From assembly GCA_016708875.1 (NCBI GenBank), contig JADJFA010000004.1:1-64000 (forward strand): a DNA stretch of 64,000 bases. Reading direction: 5' to 3'. The DNA is from Lewinellaceae bacterium. GTDB lineage: Bacteria > Bacteroidota > Bacteroidia > Chitinophagales > Saprospiraceae. Position numbers and translations under genes: made by a program. The notes beneath the pieces were generated by a model, which did no database searches, had not been told where the DNA came from, and was given only the letters and a program-made list of their open reading frames with translations. Within the stretch, counting starts at the first letter, position 1; the number at the start of each line of letters is the position of its first letter. Positions 35,702 through 45,407 of this stretch are shown one piece after another.

Positions 35702-37111
35702 TTACTCACCTAAAATCCCAGCCGCCCACTGCAAGCCAGCCTCCGCTTTGCGCAATTCACTGAGCAATTTGAGGTATTTTAACTGCGCATCCAGCCAGCG
35801 TTGCTCCCGCGTGTTCACTAAAAATATGGAACTCTCTCCCAGGGAAATTTTTCATTTTCCCCATCCAGGAGCTGGCGGTAATTGGCTGTTATGTCGCGAA
35901 AAAGCTTGGCCTGATTTCGCAGATTTTCAAGGTCATTGGCATACTGTCGGACTTTGATGTCCACGGTTTGCCTTTTTTGCTGCAATTCGAGTTCTGTCTG
36001 AACGATTTTGATCTGTGTCATTTGCCAATCGCCGCGCGCCTTTCGGTTTAACAAAGGGTAACTAAAATCCAATCCCCATTTCACATCGTTGGCCAACATG
36101 GCAGGACCCTCGACCGATGCAGTAGGAAAGAATTGCCAGTTGTTGCCCAAAAGGTTATAACTCAGGTCAAGTATCGGTTTCCGTTTTTCATTTTTGAGAC
36201 GGCGCTCGGTTTCGAGTTGGCGAAGTTTGACCTGATACAAACGCAATTCAGGATGACGGACAAGAGCCGTTTGGCGTAAATTTTCTGCATCAAAGGCCGT
36301 TCCTGCCCCAAGATCAGCTGCTAAAAGTGTTGGTGCAGATACCACATTTTCAAGTGCAAACACTTGATTTTCAGCATTCCACAAAAACCCTGTAAGCGCC
36401 AATGCCGCATTTTGAGCATCCACCGGCAAACTGCAATTCTACTTGGCGGTTCTGTACCTGAATGTAGGTTTCCAGCGTATCGAAAGCCGATCGTTCGCCT
36501 TGTTGGAAACTTTGTCGGAGGCCTTCGTGCCGGATTTCAGCCTGACGCAGCGCATTGTCAATGATACCCACCGCATTGTCAGCAAAATTCCAGCTCCAGT
36601 AAGTTTTGGCTGCTTCTAACATCAGGTCATTGCGGGCAGCCAACCGTTCGGCATCGCCCATTTCGAGGCCTGCCCGGGCGAATTGGAGTCCGGCACGACG
36701 CTCATCAAGAAAAAGTCCCTGACCTAGGGTCCAAACAAAGCCAAAACTAGCCTGTCCGTTTTCTGGCAACTGGTTCTCGCTGTTCAAATAATTGCCCGAA
36801 GCAAGGTTGTATGCGCCTTTGAATTCCAAACCTGCCCAGGTAGGAATTTTTAGCCCTGCCTCTGTGTACTGAAATAGGTTTTCCCATTGAAATTTTTCCA
36901 AAAATGCTCTGCATAGGCCTTTGGATCAAAACCGCCTTTCGCCCGAAGTAACTGAGCACTTGCCTGGTCCCGATACAAGTCGGCCTGTCGTGCAAGCGGA
37001 TGATTTTCAAGGACTTGCTGGCGAAAGGCAGGGTATTCCAGCGTTTGGGTAGAGGCCAAAAATGGAAAAAGACAAAGAGCAACTCACTCGGGAGAAAAAG
37101 GCTTTTTTCAT
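35702..37111 (-). CDS. TolC-family outer membrane efflux protein, frameshifted four times
   Basis: Reconstructed from five segments: ATG 37111 (MKKAFFSRVSCSLSF, signal peptide); STQTLEYPAFRQQVLENHPLA (frame to about 36905); KFQWENLFQYTEAGLKIPTW ... RQVELQFA; DAQNAALALTGFLWNAENQ ... YRQLLDGENEKF; and finally LGESSIFLVNTREQRW ... AAGILGE to a TAA at 35702. The junctions lie at a T-run (about 37055), an A-run (about 36900), a GG pair (about 36425) and a T-run (about 35850). The text (AAKTYWSWNFAD, NPxA start, paired coiled coils) is that of TolC proteins. It is the outer-membrane channel of a type I secretion operon with the HlyD and ABC genes. About 470 residues. Confidence 0.8.
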
Positions 37112-38467
37112 TTCTTTTCCTCCTTTTGCTTGTTGCCTGCTCCCGGCATGTTTTGATACAAGTCTGGCGGAAATCCGTTGAGCACCCGCCAGAGTTCATA
37201 CCAGACCGGCACATTGTTGAGGAGTGCGATGCCTTTGGCCCCACCACCGGGCAAAATTGCCGTTGGCCACGGATGATCTCCAACATCCGGCGCGACCAGT
37301 ACCCGGAACTTGCCGTTTCCACTAATATTGCGGTCAATGCACAACATGCCCACCAAAAGTTCCCAAAGAAACGCCTGGCCAACCACTGAAAAAGAATGCA
37401 GGCCAACCATCAAAAATGAAGCGAATGTGGCTTCCCACGGACAACAAGGGCAGATCAAGCGGTTTTACAAACATCTCTACCGCCAATTGATAATCAGCAG
37501 GTTGGATACTGAGCAAGGGTTCACCTTCTTTAAGAATTTCCCCAATGCCCGGTTTGATTGCTTGCACCACAAATCCGTCCTGAGGGGCAAGAATGTAGTA
37601 GAATGACTGTCGTCGTGCATAATTCTCGCGCTCAATTTGCAGTTTGCTGACGTTGGCTTGTGCATCGAATTGGTCGCTGATCGTACTGAATCGTTCGCTT
37701 TGGGCTTTAGCGATTTTGTTGGCGGTTTCATTCTGGATGAGTCGCAATTCCGTAGTATAAATGGCGAGGTCGTTGCGGCTGTTGCCAAGTTGATTTTCGG
37801 CGCCCACGAGTTTGGTTTCTGCATCCTGGAGTTTCAGACGACGCTCCTCGAGTTTTGTGAGCGGCTCAAGACCTTTATCGTACAAACTTTTTGCTCCATT
37901 TAATTGGCGTTGAGCCACTTGCAGGTCTATCCGGGCTTGCACCACCTTGAGGGTATCACTTTGGATTTTTAGCCGCGCCTGCTCGATCTTATTGCGGGTC
38001 TGCAGGATTTTGCTTTCGAGTTCCCGACGCATGGCCTCGATTTGATCATCCAGCGCTTCCGCTTTTTGGCCATAAGCATTGATGGAGCCTTTCTTGGCAG
38101 AGACTTGATCGCCTACCCGGTTCACGAGTTCTGGATCGAAATAATCGGATTTTACCTCGGAAAGGAACACGAGCGTATCCCCGCGTTTGATGGCCTGACC
38201 TTCCGCTACATACCAGCGTTCGATGCGACCGGAAATGGTAGCATGTACTGTTTGCGGGCGTTGTTCCGGTCGCAAAGTGGTCACCCTGCCATCAGCGCGC
38301 ACGTTTTGCGTCCAGGGCAGGAACATAAAAATCAGGAAAACCACCATCAAAACAGCCATTAGTCGCCGAAATGTCCAGTGCCATTTGGGCAGCCGGATTT
38401 TATCCATGGACATGCTGGATTTCGGGTAGGCAGAAGCAGGTGGAGTGTTGTCTGATATGTTGAGCAT
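37108..38467 (-). CDS. HlyD-family periplasmic adaptor protein, frameshifted
   Basis: About 453 residues. A cytoplasmic N-terminus and one TM (LMAVLMVVFLIFMFLPWTQ) precede the first half-lipoyl motif (VHATISGRIERWYVAEGQAIKRGDTLVFL). A long coiled coil (about 130-290), the second half-lipoyl/barrel (YYILAPQDGFVVQAIKPGIGEILKEGEPLLSI) and a beta domain follow. The frame breaks near 37336; removing one base continues into IDRNISGNGKFRVLVAPD ... NKQKEEKK. It bridges the ABC exporter and TolC. Its stop overlaps the TolC ATG (ATGA), so the two are translationally coupled. Confidence 0.82.
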
Positions 38468-38482
38468 GTGGTAGATTGAAAA

Positions 38483-40225
38483 TTAGACCAGATTTGAACG
38501 GAAAACTTTGTCAAAATCCTTGGTTTGTTGCGCTGCTTCGAAGGGTCCGTCAAAAATAATTTCGCCTTCCTTCATGATTAGAACCCGGTCACAAAGCGCC
38601 GCCAAAACGGGGTCTTCAGTAACACAAACCAGGGTCCAGGGCTTGGTTTTATCTGTCAAAAAATGCGCGATGTTCAGACGATCCTTAAAATTCAGGGCCG
38701 CTAGTGGTTCTTCCATGACGAGCAGGTTCGGTTTGCCCACCACTGCACGCGCTACCAATATCTTAGTGACTGTGCTTCTAGGGATATTGATGCCGCTAGG
38801 CAGCAACGCAGTGTCCAGTCCCGAAGCACTTTCCCGAACGAACTCGTTCAAGCCCACTTTTTCTACAATTTCAAGTACATGAGGGAGGGCAATTCGCGAA
38901 TTACCGAGGGTAATATTTTCCAGAATAGAAGCTTTGAAAATATCTTCCTGCGACGATAAATCGCCAATGTGTTCGCGAAGGCTTCGAAGATCCAGATTTT
39001 GTTTGGGCAGGCCGTTGTAAAGAAGTCCACCTGCAAAATCGCGGCGCACCACAGAAATGATTTGCATCAAAGTGCTTTTTCCGGAGGCATTGTACCCTAC
39101 CACTGCCACCCGTTCTCCCCCATTGATATTCAAGGAGATGTTTTTTATAACTTTGGAGTTGCCATCCGGAAATTGATAACTCAGGTTGCGAAGTTCCACA
39201 GCCAGGGGTTGGGTCGTCGCACAAAATTCCTCCACCCGGATTCCACCTTCGCGTTCTAGGGGCAGATCGGCGACTTGTCCCAGTTTTTCCGTTGCGGTGA
39301 TCACATCATAACCGGTTTCGTGTAAAACGATGAGTTTATCAACCGATTCGATGACGTACAAAATCAAAATTTCTGCGGCTACAAATTGCCCAATGTTCAA
39401 TTCATTTCGCACGACCAAAAGGCTGCCCAGCACAAAAACTGCCCAGTGCCAGCACTCCTGAAAGCGGCGCTGCTGACAAATTTCACCATCAAAACCCGCC
39501 AGTGTTTAGCGCGTGCCTCTAAATAGTCCGTTGTGATCGCGTCGGTTCTACGGAGCGGGAAATCGTTTTCACCCGCCAATTTGAAAGTGGCCGCAACACG
39601 CCCCAGTTCTTCCAGCCAAAAAACCAGTTGATATTTATATTTAGATTCTTGCAGGCTGGATTTTATGCCTGCTGGAGCAATTAAGTAGAACAAAATGCCC
39701 AGTACCCCCAATAACACCAGTGAAAACAAAAAAAGGACGCGTGGTACAGATAGGAGAAGCAAGGCTGAAAAATATTTGCAAAACAGCCGTACTACCGTCA
39801 ATCAGCAATTTTGGCAAACCTTTTTGAATTGTAACTGTATCAAAAAAACGGTTCACCAACTCAGGCAGGTATTCCTTTCGGAGCAATTCGAGGTTCAATC
39901 TTGGGATTCTAACCGCAAACTCCACCGCTGATTCCGTAAAAATGCGGCGCTGCATGTATTCCATCACCGAAAGTTGCATGATGCGCAAGATGCCCATCAG
40001 CGCGGCGCCTACCAGGACAAAAAGCACCAGTACGCCCCAGGAGGCATTGATGCCACCGCCGGCAATTTGGCCGATAATTGCCTGAATACCAAGCGGTAAC
40101 GAAAGATTAATGGCGCCCGCCACCACTGCATACAGAATGATGTAGCGTATTTCCCGGCGAAATTGTCCGAGCAGGCGCAGGAGGCGCCGTTGAGGTGTAA
40201 GCGAGTTTGTAGTTGATTCGGGCAT
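38483..40225 (-). CDS. ABC exporter (permease-ATPase fusion) with degenerate ATPase motifs, frameshifted twice
   Basis: About 580 residues: an N-terminal permease of about six helices (YIILYAVVAGAINLSLPLGIQAIIGQI ...) and a C-terminal nucleotide-binding domain. There is no C39 peptidase domain. Walker A GYNASGKST is intact. The signature region reads SGINIPRSTVTKILVARA in place of LSGGQ, Walker B reads LLVMEEP (Glu replaces Asp), and the H-loop reads VCVTEDP (no His). Frameshifts lie at a T-run near 39778 and at a T-run near 39460. First gene of the ABC-HlyD-TolC operon, so it presumably exports a protein or peptide. No substrate gene recognised. Confidence 0.8.
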
Positions 40226-40362
40226 GAAGATTTAACACGGTTTCATGCCCCAAAACGCAGCATGTGGGTTTGTTTAAAGCAATCTTTACTTGATTAAGTG
40301 GATATTTACACAAAACAATTCCTGGCGCATTCTTCTCCCTCGAATCAATTACCCTTTAACCA

Positions 40363-41404
40363 CTACCTGGCAAACGCTACCCAATCTGCCGTTTGTTCAT
40401 CAAGTATTACATTGGGTGTAATGCCCACATTATCAATCCCACGCCCATCTGCCACACGATTGGAGCGGGCGGTTGGATAGGCAAAAAGCCAGTTATGGCA
40501 AGGCACGGAAAGTGTGTTTATCGAGCCATAATCAGCTATACCCGCAGTCTGACTGCCCATTAGGGTCACTTTTTTGCTTTGCATTGCCCAAAGTAAAAAA
40601 GATTCGCAGCTGCTGGCGCAGCGGTCGTTTACGAGTATAACTACTTTTTGGGGATTTGGCAGAACGGTTTTTAACTGCTCCCTCCGGGCATTCATGGTGC
40701 CTACAAAAGTGCCCGGGGATTTTTTCATGGCTTTAGCAGTTTTTTGTTGGTACTTTTTGAGTGCTTTTGGCATGTTCGGCTTAATGCCCGACAACAAATA
40801 TTTTGCATTGTCATCGGAAGCCCAATAAAGCATCCCGTCTGTAAGCACTGGCCCTGTGTACAGCAAAGGTTTAAGCGAGCTCCAGGTGCTAAATGCTCCA
40901 CCACCATTGCCCCGGCAATCAATAATCAGGTAGGGTAGTTTTCGAGCATGTTCTTACTGCGGCTCAGCACGGAGTCCACCAAAGATTTGTATCGAAGCCC
41001 CATCGAAGGCAGGCGAAACAAGATGGTTTGGCTGTCCAATGCAGTAAGCGCAAAATCAGAATCAGGTCTTCGTGCATACCCCATTAGGTCTGGCCCTACT
41101 TGCAAGTGTCTGTCATTGAACCATTTAAGCCAATCAATACAAAGATTAGCACAGCTTTCATCTCCTGTACCGTATCCGCTCTCTGCTGAAATACACGGGT
41201 GTGTTCTTCATACTCAGGCCGGGAAGCAGGAGTTACTTTCTCCGAAAATCCGGCATAATTCAATTCCGTTTTTTCTCGAATGAACGCGAAGGATCCTGGG
41301 CAAGGGCATGTTTGGGCGGACACCTGGGCCAATGAGAAGAAGCCAAGTAATATACTCACCCTTATTTTAATAACAATGGAAATGGTACTTTTTAGCCGTA
41401 GCAT
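40363..41404 (-). CDS. S41 family (tail-specific/tricorn-type) peptidase, frameshifted twice
   Basis: About 347 residues. Signal peptide (VSILLGFFSLAQVSAQ), then the N-terminal domain. The frame shifts near 41178 into WLKWFNDRHLQVGPDLMG and again near 40937 into LIIDCRGNGGGAFSTWSSLKP. The catalytic region is VVILVNDRCASSCESFLLWAMQSKKVTLMGSQTAG, with the Ser in ASSCE. Both shifts are one missing base. Periplasmic or extracellular Ser protease. It lies upstream of the type I secretion operon on the same strand (137-bp gap) and could be co-transcribed. Confidence 0.78.
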
Positions 41405-41542
41405 ATCAATCTAAATTTTGGGAGGCAAGTTAGAGTTGAATGATTCGATTTTTGAAGATTAAGTCCATAGATTCGATTGACAACCAAAAGTTTACACGAA
41501 ACCAATGCTTGGCACGTTCTTGCCCCTTAAATCAACTCAATT

Positions 41543-42472
41543 ATGCAAATACCTTCCTTTCTTCAAAAATTTGGACGCGATATCGTTTACCTCTGTGTTA
41601 TTAGCGGGTTGGTTGGTTGGATTTGGGTGGGTGGGAGGCGACAGGAGTTATACAACCAATTGCTTTTCAGGGATCTTAAAAATAATGCTCAAATTATCGA
41701 ACGTTACACTTACATCCTGATGGATGAGATAAGAGAAAACACAACAGATTACGAAAGCGAAAAGGAAAACTTTGCAGAAAACATGCTGCTCAGGCAAGAA
41801 AACAGAAGCGTTCCTTGGAGGATAAGGTGCTGAAGCAATTGAATGAAATGTGGGTTGACAACCCAGGCAAATGGATTCAAGAGCCTAAAAATTCGGATAA
41901 TTTTAAACGCCCTGCTTCAGAAAAGGAACTTGAAAATTTCAAATTAGTCGCTCAAAACTTATGTGATTCCTTGATGCACTATGGCGAATACGATGAAATC
42001 GTCACCAAAAGTATTAAGTACCTTCTCGCACCAGTTTCGAACACTGATTTTGGGAAATGGCTAGTACCTCCAATGCAAATCAGTCTGGTGTGCTTCTTAA
42101 AGACCTAATGCTAAGAGCTGATTTAGCCTGTGTAGTAACCTTAGACTATCTTTTAAGTAAGATATCACCTGGCATCATCGAGACTTATTGGTATCCAATC
42201 GTTTCAGCAGAGAAAAGCGCCATTCTCCCTGGACAGACTTATAATGCAGAGATTTTTTTGAGCGAATACTCAAAGTACAATCGAAACACCACAATAAAAG
42301 TCAACGGCAAGCCTTATCCCATTAAAGACGGGCTTGTCCATTTTTCCCAACGATATACCAAACCTGGTGAAAAAAAATATAAAGTAGAAATTGAAATCAA
42401 AAACCCTGTTACAAAGAGGTGAAATCCTTTAATAAGGAATTTGCGCTTTTGGTCGTTGACAGTTGCCGCTAA
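41543..42472 (+). CDS. GldM-like membrane-anchored protein, copy 1 (three frameshifts)
   Basis: Starts MQIPSFLQKFGRDIVYL with one TM (CVISGLVGWIWVG), like copy 2 at 42548. The frame is lost at about 41800, at a T-run near 42050 (FWEMASTSNANQSG needs one more T) and near 42412, each equivalent to one missing base. The C-terminal part SAEKSAILPGQTYNAEIFLSEYSKYNRNTTIKVNGKPYPI ... RYTKPGEKKYKVEIEIKNP resembles a periplasmic beta-domain of GldM (T9SS motor ring). It is much shorter than GldM and lacks its C-terminal domain. Probably inner-membrane anchored and periplasmic. Pseudogene or sequencing artefact. Confidence 0.55.
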
Positions 42473-42476
42473 CCCC

Positions 42477-42509
42477 AACTTCCCGAAAGTTTAAAACTTT
42501 CGGGAAGTT
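42477..42509. repeat. 33-bp palindrome, copy 2 (aacttcccgaaag type)
   Basis: Perfect 16-bp arms around one base, five bases after the stop of GldM-like copy 1. It differs from copies 1 and 3 by T-to-C in the left arm and the matching A-to-G in the right arm, a compensatory change that keeps pairing. Confidence 0.92.
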
Positions 42510-42547
42510 TCATTCGTAGTCAGCCAAATCATTAAATCACCACTCCC

Positions 42548-43447
42548 ATGCAAATACCTTCCTTTCTTCAAAAATTTGGGCGCGATATTGTTTACCTCAG
42601 CATCATTATTGGAATGGCTGGCTGGATTTGGGTGGATGAGAGAAGAGAGCAGGCGTGGAATGATCTTCTATCTAACGACATGAAAACCTTTGAAGAATTG
42701 GTTAGCCGGAGTAATCAAAATAAGCAAAGAGAAATCGAAAAAACCTTTTATGCTTACCCAGATAAGGATAACAAACGCTATTGTAATCGTATAGGCTTAG
42801 CCTATAACGAAACCCAAGCATTTAAAAAAAACCTCCGTCAAATTCTTGACGAATCAGGCAATTCTAACCCTGTCAATCAGACAGGTTCAATATCGAACCT
42901 TGATACCTTAAATCTCTCCGCTCGAAAATTGTGCGATTCATTGATTCTATATGTTGGTAATGATGCGGACGCTGTTACAAAAATTAGAAGCCTTTTGGTA
43001 CAAGATTCCACCACAACATTTTGGGAAATTGCAGAAAAATCTAAGGCACACCAGTCCGGAATTCTGTTAAGACTTATGAATTTAAGAACCGATGCCGCTT
43101 ATTTTGAAATCTTGAATTTCTTGGGAAGGAAAGTGCAATCTGCCTGTGGAATCGGAAATGCTACATTACCCGTAGTAATTTCAGAAAGGCCAGCAATCTC
43201 AATAGGGGAAGTTTTCAATGCGGAGGTTTTTCTCGCACAGTTTCAGACCAACGCATCTAATCTTAAAATAAAAGTAAACGGAAATCTTCTCCCAGTGATT
43301 GAAGGAATAGCACACCATTCTCAACGCTACACCACGCCGGGAGAGAAAAGATACACCGTGCTAATCTAAATCAAAAACCCAATAACTGAAACAGTTGAAA
43401 CGGTTTCAAAAGAATTCAGTTTAATGGTAATTGACAGTTGTCGCTAA
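42548..43447 (+). CDS. GldM-like membrane-anchored protein, copy 2 (in-frame TAA)
   Basis: Open for 273 residues (MQIPSFLQKFGRDIVYL, TM SIIIGMAGWIWVD, helical domain, then SERPAISIGEVFNAEVFLAQFQTNASNLKIKVNGNLL ... RYTTPGEKRYTVLI). A TAA stands at 43367-43369, where copy 1 has GAA in the same context (IEIKNP). Reading through gives IKNPITETVETVSKEFSLMVIDSCR to a TAA at 43445-43447, matching the C-terminus of copy 1 (KEFALLVVDSCR). Thus a single substitution truncates it by 26 residues. The GldM-like domain assignment rests on pattern only. Confidence 0.6.
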
Positions 43448-43451
43448 TCCC

Positions 43452-43484
43452 AACTTTCCGAAAGTTTTAAACTTTCGGAAAGTT
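43452..43484. repeat. 33-bp palindrome, copy 3
   Basis: Perfect 16-bp arms around one base, four bases after the full-length stop of GldM-like copy 2, the same relative place as copy 2 of the palindrome after GldM-like copy 1. Confidence 0.92.
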
Positions 43485-43489
43485 ACTAT

Positions 43490-43560
43490 CAATCACCACT
43501 CAACCAATCACCATTCAACCAATCACCAATAAACCAATCACCAATAAACCAATCACCAAC
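43490..43560. repeat. Short tandem AACCAATCACC repeats
   Basis: At least five imperfect copies of an AACCAATCACCAATA-like 14-15-bp word directly upstream of the acyl-CoA reductase promoter. The complementary words (GGTGATTGGT) form a similar cluster at 52040-52100 near the DppB-like gene start. No spacers and no cas genes, so not CRISPR. Confidence 0.8.
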
Positions 43561-43561
43561 C

Positions 43562-43569
43562 TACCTTTG
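43562..43569 (+). promoter_or_regulatory. -7 box (TACCTTTG) for the acyl-CoA reductase gene
   Basis: TACCTTTG followed by CCCC lies 21 nt before the GTG start at 43591 and fits the Bacteroidota consensus. It overlaps the first codons of the longer in-frame reading, which supports the GTG start. Confidence 0.6.
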
Positions 43570-43590
43570 CCCCTCAAATCCAACCCACCC

Positions 43591-44616
43591 GTGACGCTCC
43601 AACAACGCATAGACCTACTCGCCGAACTCGGCCATTTTATCCGCTCCGGCGATGACGAAGAACTTGACCAGGCTATTCACCAATCCTATCTGGAGAACAA
43701 ATGGTTCACCGAAGAAAACACACGTAAAGCATTGAATGCCATCGCCAATGAGTTTTTGGAAAAAGCTAAGTTGGAAGCCTGGGCGGCTCAATATCCTATC
43801 TCGAAATCGGATTTCCCTGAAAAAACTGTTGGCCTTATCATGGCAGGAAATATCCCACTGGTAGGTTTCCACGACTGGCTTTGTGTCTTTGTAGCCGGTC
43901 ACCGCGCGAAGGTCAAACTCAGCGACAAAGACAAACGACTGCTCCCCTTACTCGTAAAAAAAATGGGCGGATGGGTACACGAATCCTGGGCGTACACCGA
44001 GTTTTTGGGCGAAGGGGATCGGCTAGCCAATTTTGATGCGGTCATCGCGACCGGGAGCAACAACACGGCTCGGTATTTTGAGCAGTATTTTGGCAAATAC
44101 CCACACATCATCCGCCGCAACCGCAACTCCGTGGCCGTGCTCAGCGGCATGGAAACGGCGGAAGAACTTCAGGCGCTTGGGCAGGATATTTTCTCCTACT
44201 TTGGGCTCGGCTGTCGCAATGTGAGTAAAATTTATGTGCCCCACGGTTATCATTTCGACACCCTGTTAGAAGCCCTGCATGAGTACCGTGAAATGATAAA
44301 TCACGACAAGTACAAAAACAACTTTGACTACAATTTCACGCTCTATATCATGAACGCGGTGCCGCACAAAAACAACGGCTGCCTGCTCCTGAAAGAAGAC
44401 GCTTCCCTGCAAGCCCGCATCGCTTCCGTACATTATGAATACTATGACGAATTGCAAGATCTGGACGCCCTGCTCGCCGCAAAACGTGATGAAATTCAAT
44501 GTGTTGTGGGAAAAATAAAGGTCAACGGATTCACCGTTTTGCCTTTCGGGGAAAGCCAGAATCCGACTTTATACGACTACCCGGATGGGGTGGATGTGAT
44601 GCGGTTTTTGATGTAG
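43591..44616 (+). CDS. Acyl-CoA reductase (LuxC-like)
   Basis: 341 residues from GTG 43591 (VTLQQRIDLLAELGHFI). It is an aldehyde-dehydrogenase-fold protein. Features are KTVGLIMAGNIPLVGFHDWLCVFVAGHRAKVKLSDKD, VIATGSNNTARYFEQYFGKYPHIIRRNRNSVAVL and the catalytic Cys in FSYFGLGCRNVSKIYVP (about residue 210). It reduces fatty acyl-CoA to aldehyde. In Bacteroidota it commonly stands alone, as here, without lux genes. Confidence 0.85.
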   Translation: MTLQQRIDLLAELGHFIRSGDDEELDQAIHQSYLENKWFTEENTRKALNAIANEFLEKAKLEAWAAQYPISKSDFPEKTVGLIMAGNIPLVGFHDWLCVFVAGHRAKVKLSDKDKRLLPLLVKKMGGWVHESWAYTEFLGEGDRLANFDAVIATGSNNTARYFEQYFGKYPHIIRRNRNSVAVLSGMETAEELQALGQDIFSYFGLGCRNVSKIYVPHGYHFDTLLEALHEYREMINHDKYKNNFDYNFTLYIMNAVPHKNNGCLLLKEDASLQARIASVHYEYYDELQDLDALLAAKRDEIQCVVGKIKVNGFTVLPFGESQNPTLYDYPDGVDVMRFLM

Positions 44617-44624
44617 CTCGAAAT

Positions 44625-44711
44625 TCATTTCGACGCCGCAATATCCAGTGGGGGATAAGTACTCTCTGATTCAAAAACCAGTCGCTCACGAATTCGTTCC
44701 TCGGCATTCAT
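44625..44711 (-). CDS. Very small ORF downstream of the HNH gene
   Basis: 28 residues (MNAEERIRERLVFESESTYP...), charged and soluble, 37 bp after the HNH stop on the same strand. A 17-bp palindrome (44721-44737, CAGAAGTGTCACTTCTG) sits between them. It may be a real short gene of the HNH operon or chance; no family recognised. Confidence 0.25.
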   Translation of the reverse strand: MNAEERIRERLVFESESTYPPLDIAASK

Positions 44712-44748
44712 TTTCAAAATCAGAAGTGTCACTTCTGCAATCTCGGTT

Positions 44749-45052
44749 TTAGGCAAAATTATCCCTCCGATAGTTCAAAATGGTCAGTCCAAAATCAATT
44801 CTTGGGTTATAAATTCTTACCGGCCTGCCATTATGTACTATAGCCTCATCATAGCCTTTATTCCGATTGCAATGAACACAAGAATATGCAAGATTTCCGA
44901 CCTCGTTCTTCCCTCCGTGTTTAATTGGTTTAATATGGTCTACCTCGCCTGAAAGATAAAAATCCTCCTCATGCACAAGACAATATTCGCACCTGAAGTT
45001 AGCACGAACAATGACTTCTCGACGACATAGATACAGAAATTTGATGCCTCAT
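44749..45052 (-). CDS. HNH endonuclease, frameshifted near the N-terminus
   Basis: About 100 residues. HNH core: FRCEYCLVHEEDFYLSGEVDHIKPIKHGGKNEVGNLAYSCVHCNRNKG, with paired CxxC zinc ligands and the DHI...H...N catalytic residues. The ATG at 45052 overlaps the upstream stop (ATGA). From there the frame must shift by one base near 45020 to reach REVIVRANFRCEYC. It forms a two-gene unit with the 80-residue protein upstream. A nuclease acting on DNA is expected; the biological role is unknown. Confidence 0.75.
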
Positions 45053-45291
45053 TGAGGGGAAAGGTAATGCCGGGCACGGGCTTTGATAAGCCGCATAATA
45101 TGGTCAAAGAAGAGGATTTGATCCAGCTCAATCTTTTCTTCGATGGATATGTCCCCTTCCTTTTCTTTGAAAACAAGTTCTCTCGCACGTTCTTGCAATT
45201 TCTCAGAAGGTTTGAAAGAGACTATTTGCTCCGGTCTAGGACCAGTGGCCATGAGTTCTACGGCATCTTGATAATATTCGAGTGAGACCAT
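45049..45291 (-). CDS. Hypothetical 80-residue partner of the HNH gene
   Basis: Helical and charged (YYQDAVELMATGPRPEQIVSFKPSEKLQERARELVFKEKEG ... QILFFDHIMRLIKARARHYL). It precedes the HNH gene with an ATGA overlap, so the two are made together. The arrangement recalls small-protein/HNH pairs widespread in Bacteroidota and cyanobacteria, perhaps an antidote-nuclease pair. This is speculative; no family named. Confidence 0.6.
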   Translation of the reverse strand: MVSLEYYQDAVELMATGPRPEQIVSFKPSEKLQERARELVFKEKEGDISIEEKIELDQILFFDHIMRLIKARARHYLSPQ

Positions 45292-45407
45292 TTTGAGATA
45301 AATTTCAACACAAAGAAAGTCGTTTTTCTTGAAATCTGTGGATATCTACCGACAAAATCCCTCCTTCACAGCTACAAGCAGCCATCCGTTGATAGCTTAT
45401 ACAGAAT

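Noticed and set aside
40306..41534. About 45 bp near 40306 resembling about 45 bp near 41489 (TTTACACRAAACCAAT...)
   Set aside because: Only about three quarters identical by eye and without clear ends, so too weak to call a repeat family.
43490..43560. Short regularly spaced AACCAATCACC repeats that could suggest CRISPR
   Set aside because: The repeats are directly adjacent, imperfect and only about 14 bp long, with no spacers and no cas genes nearby.
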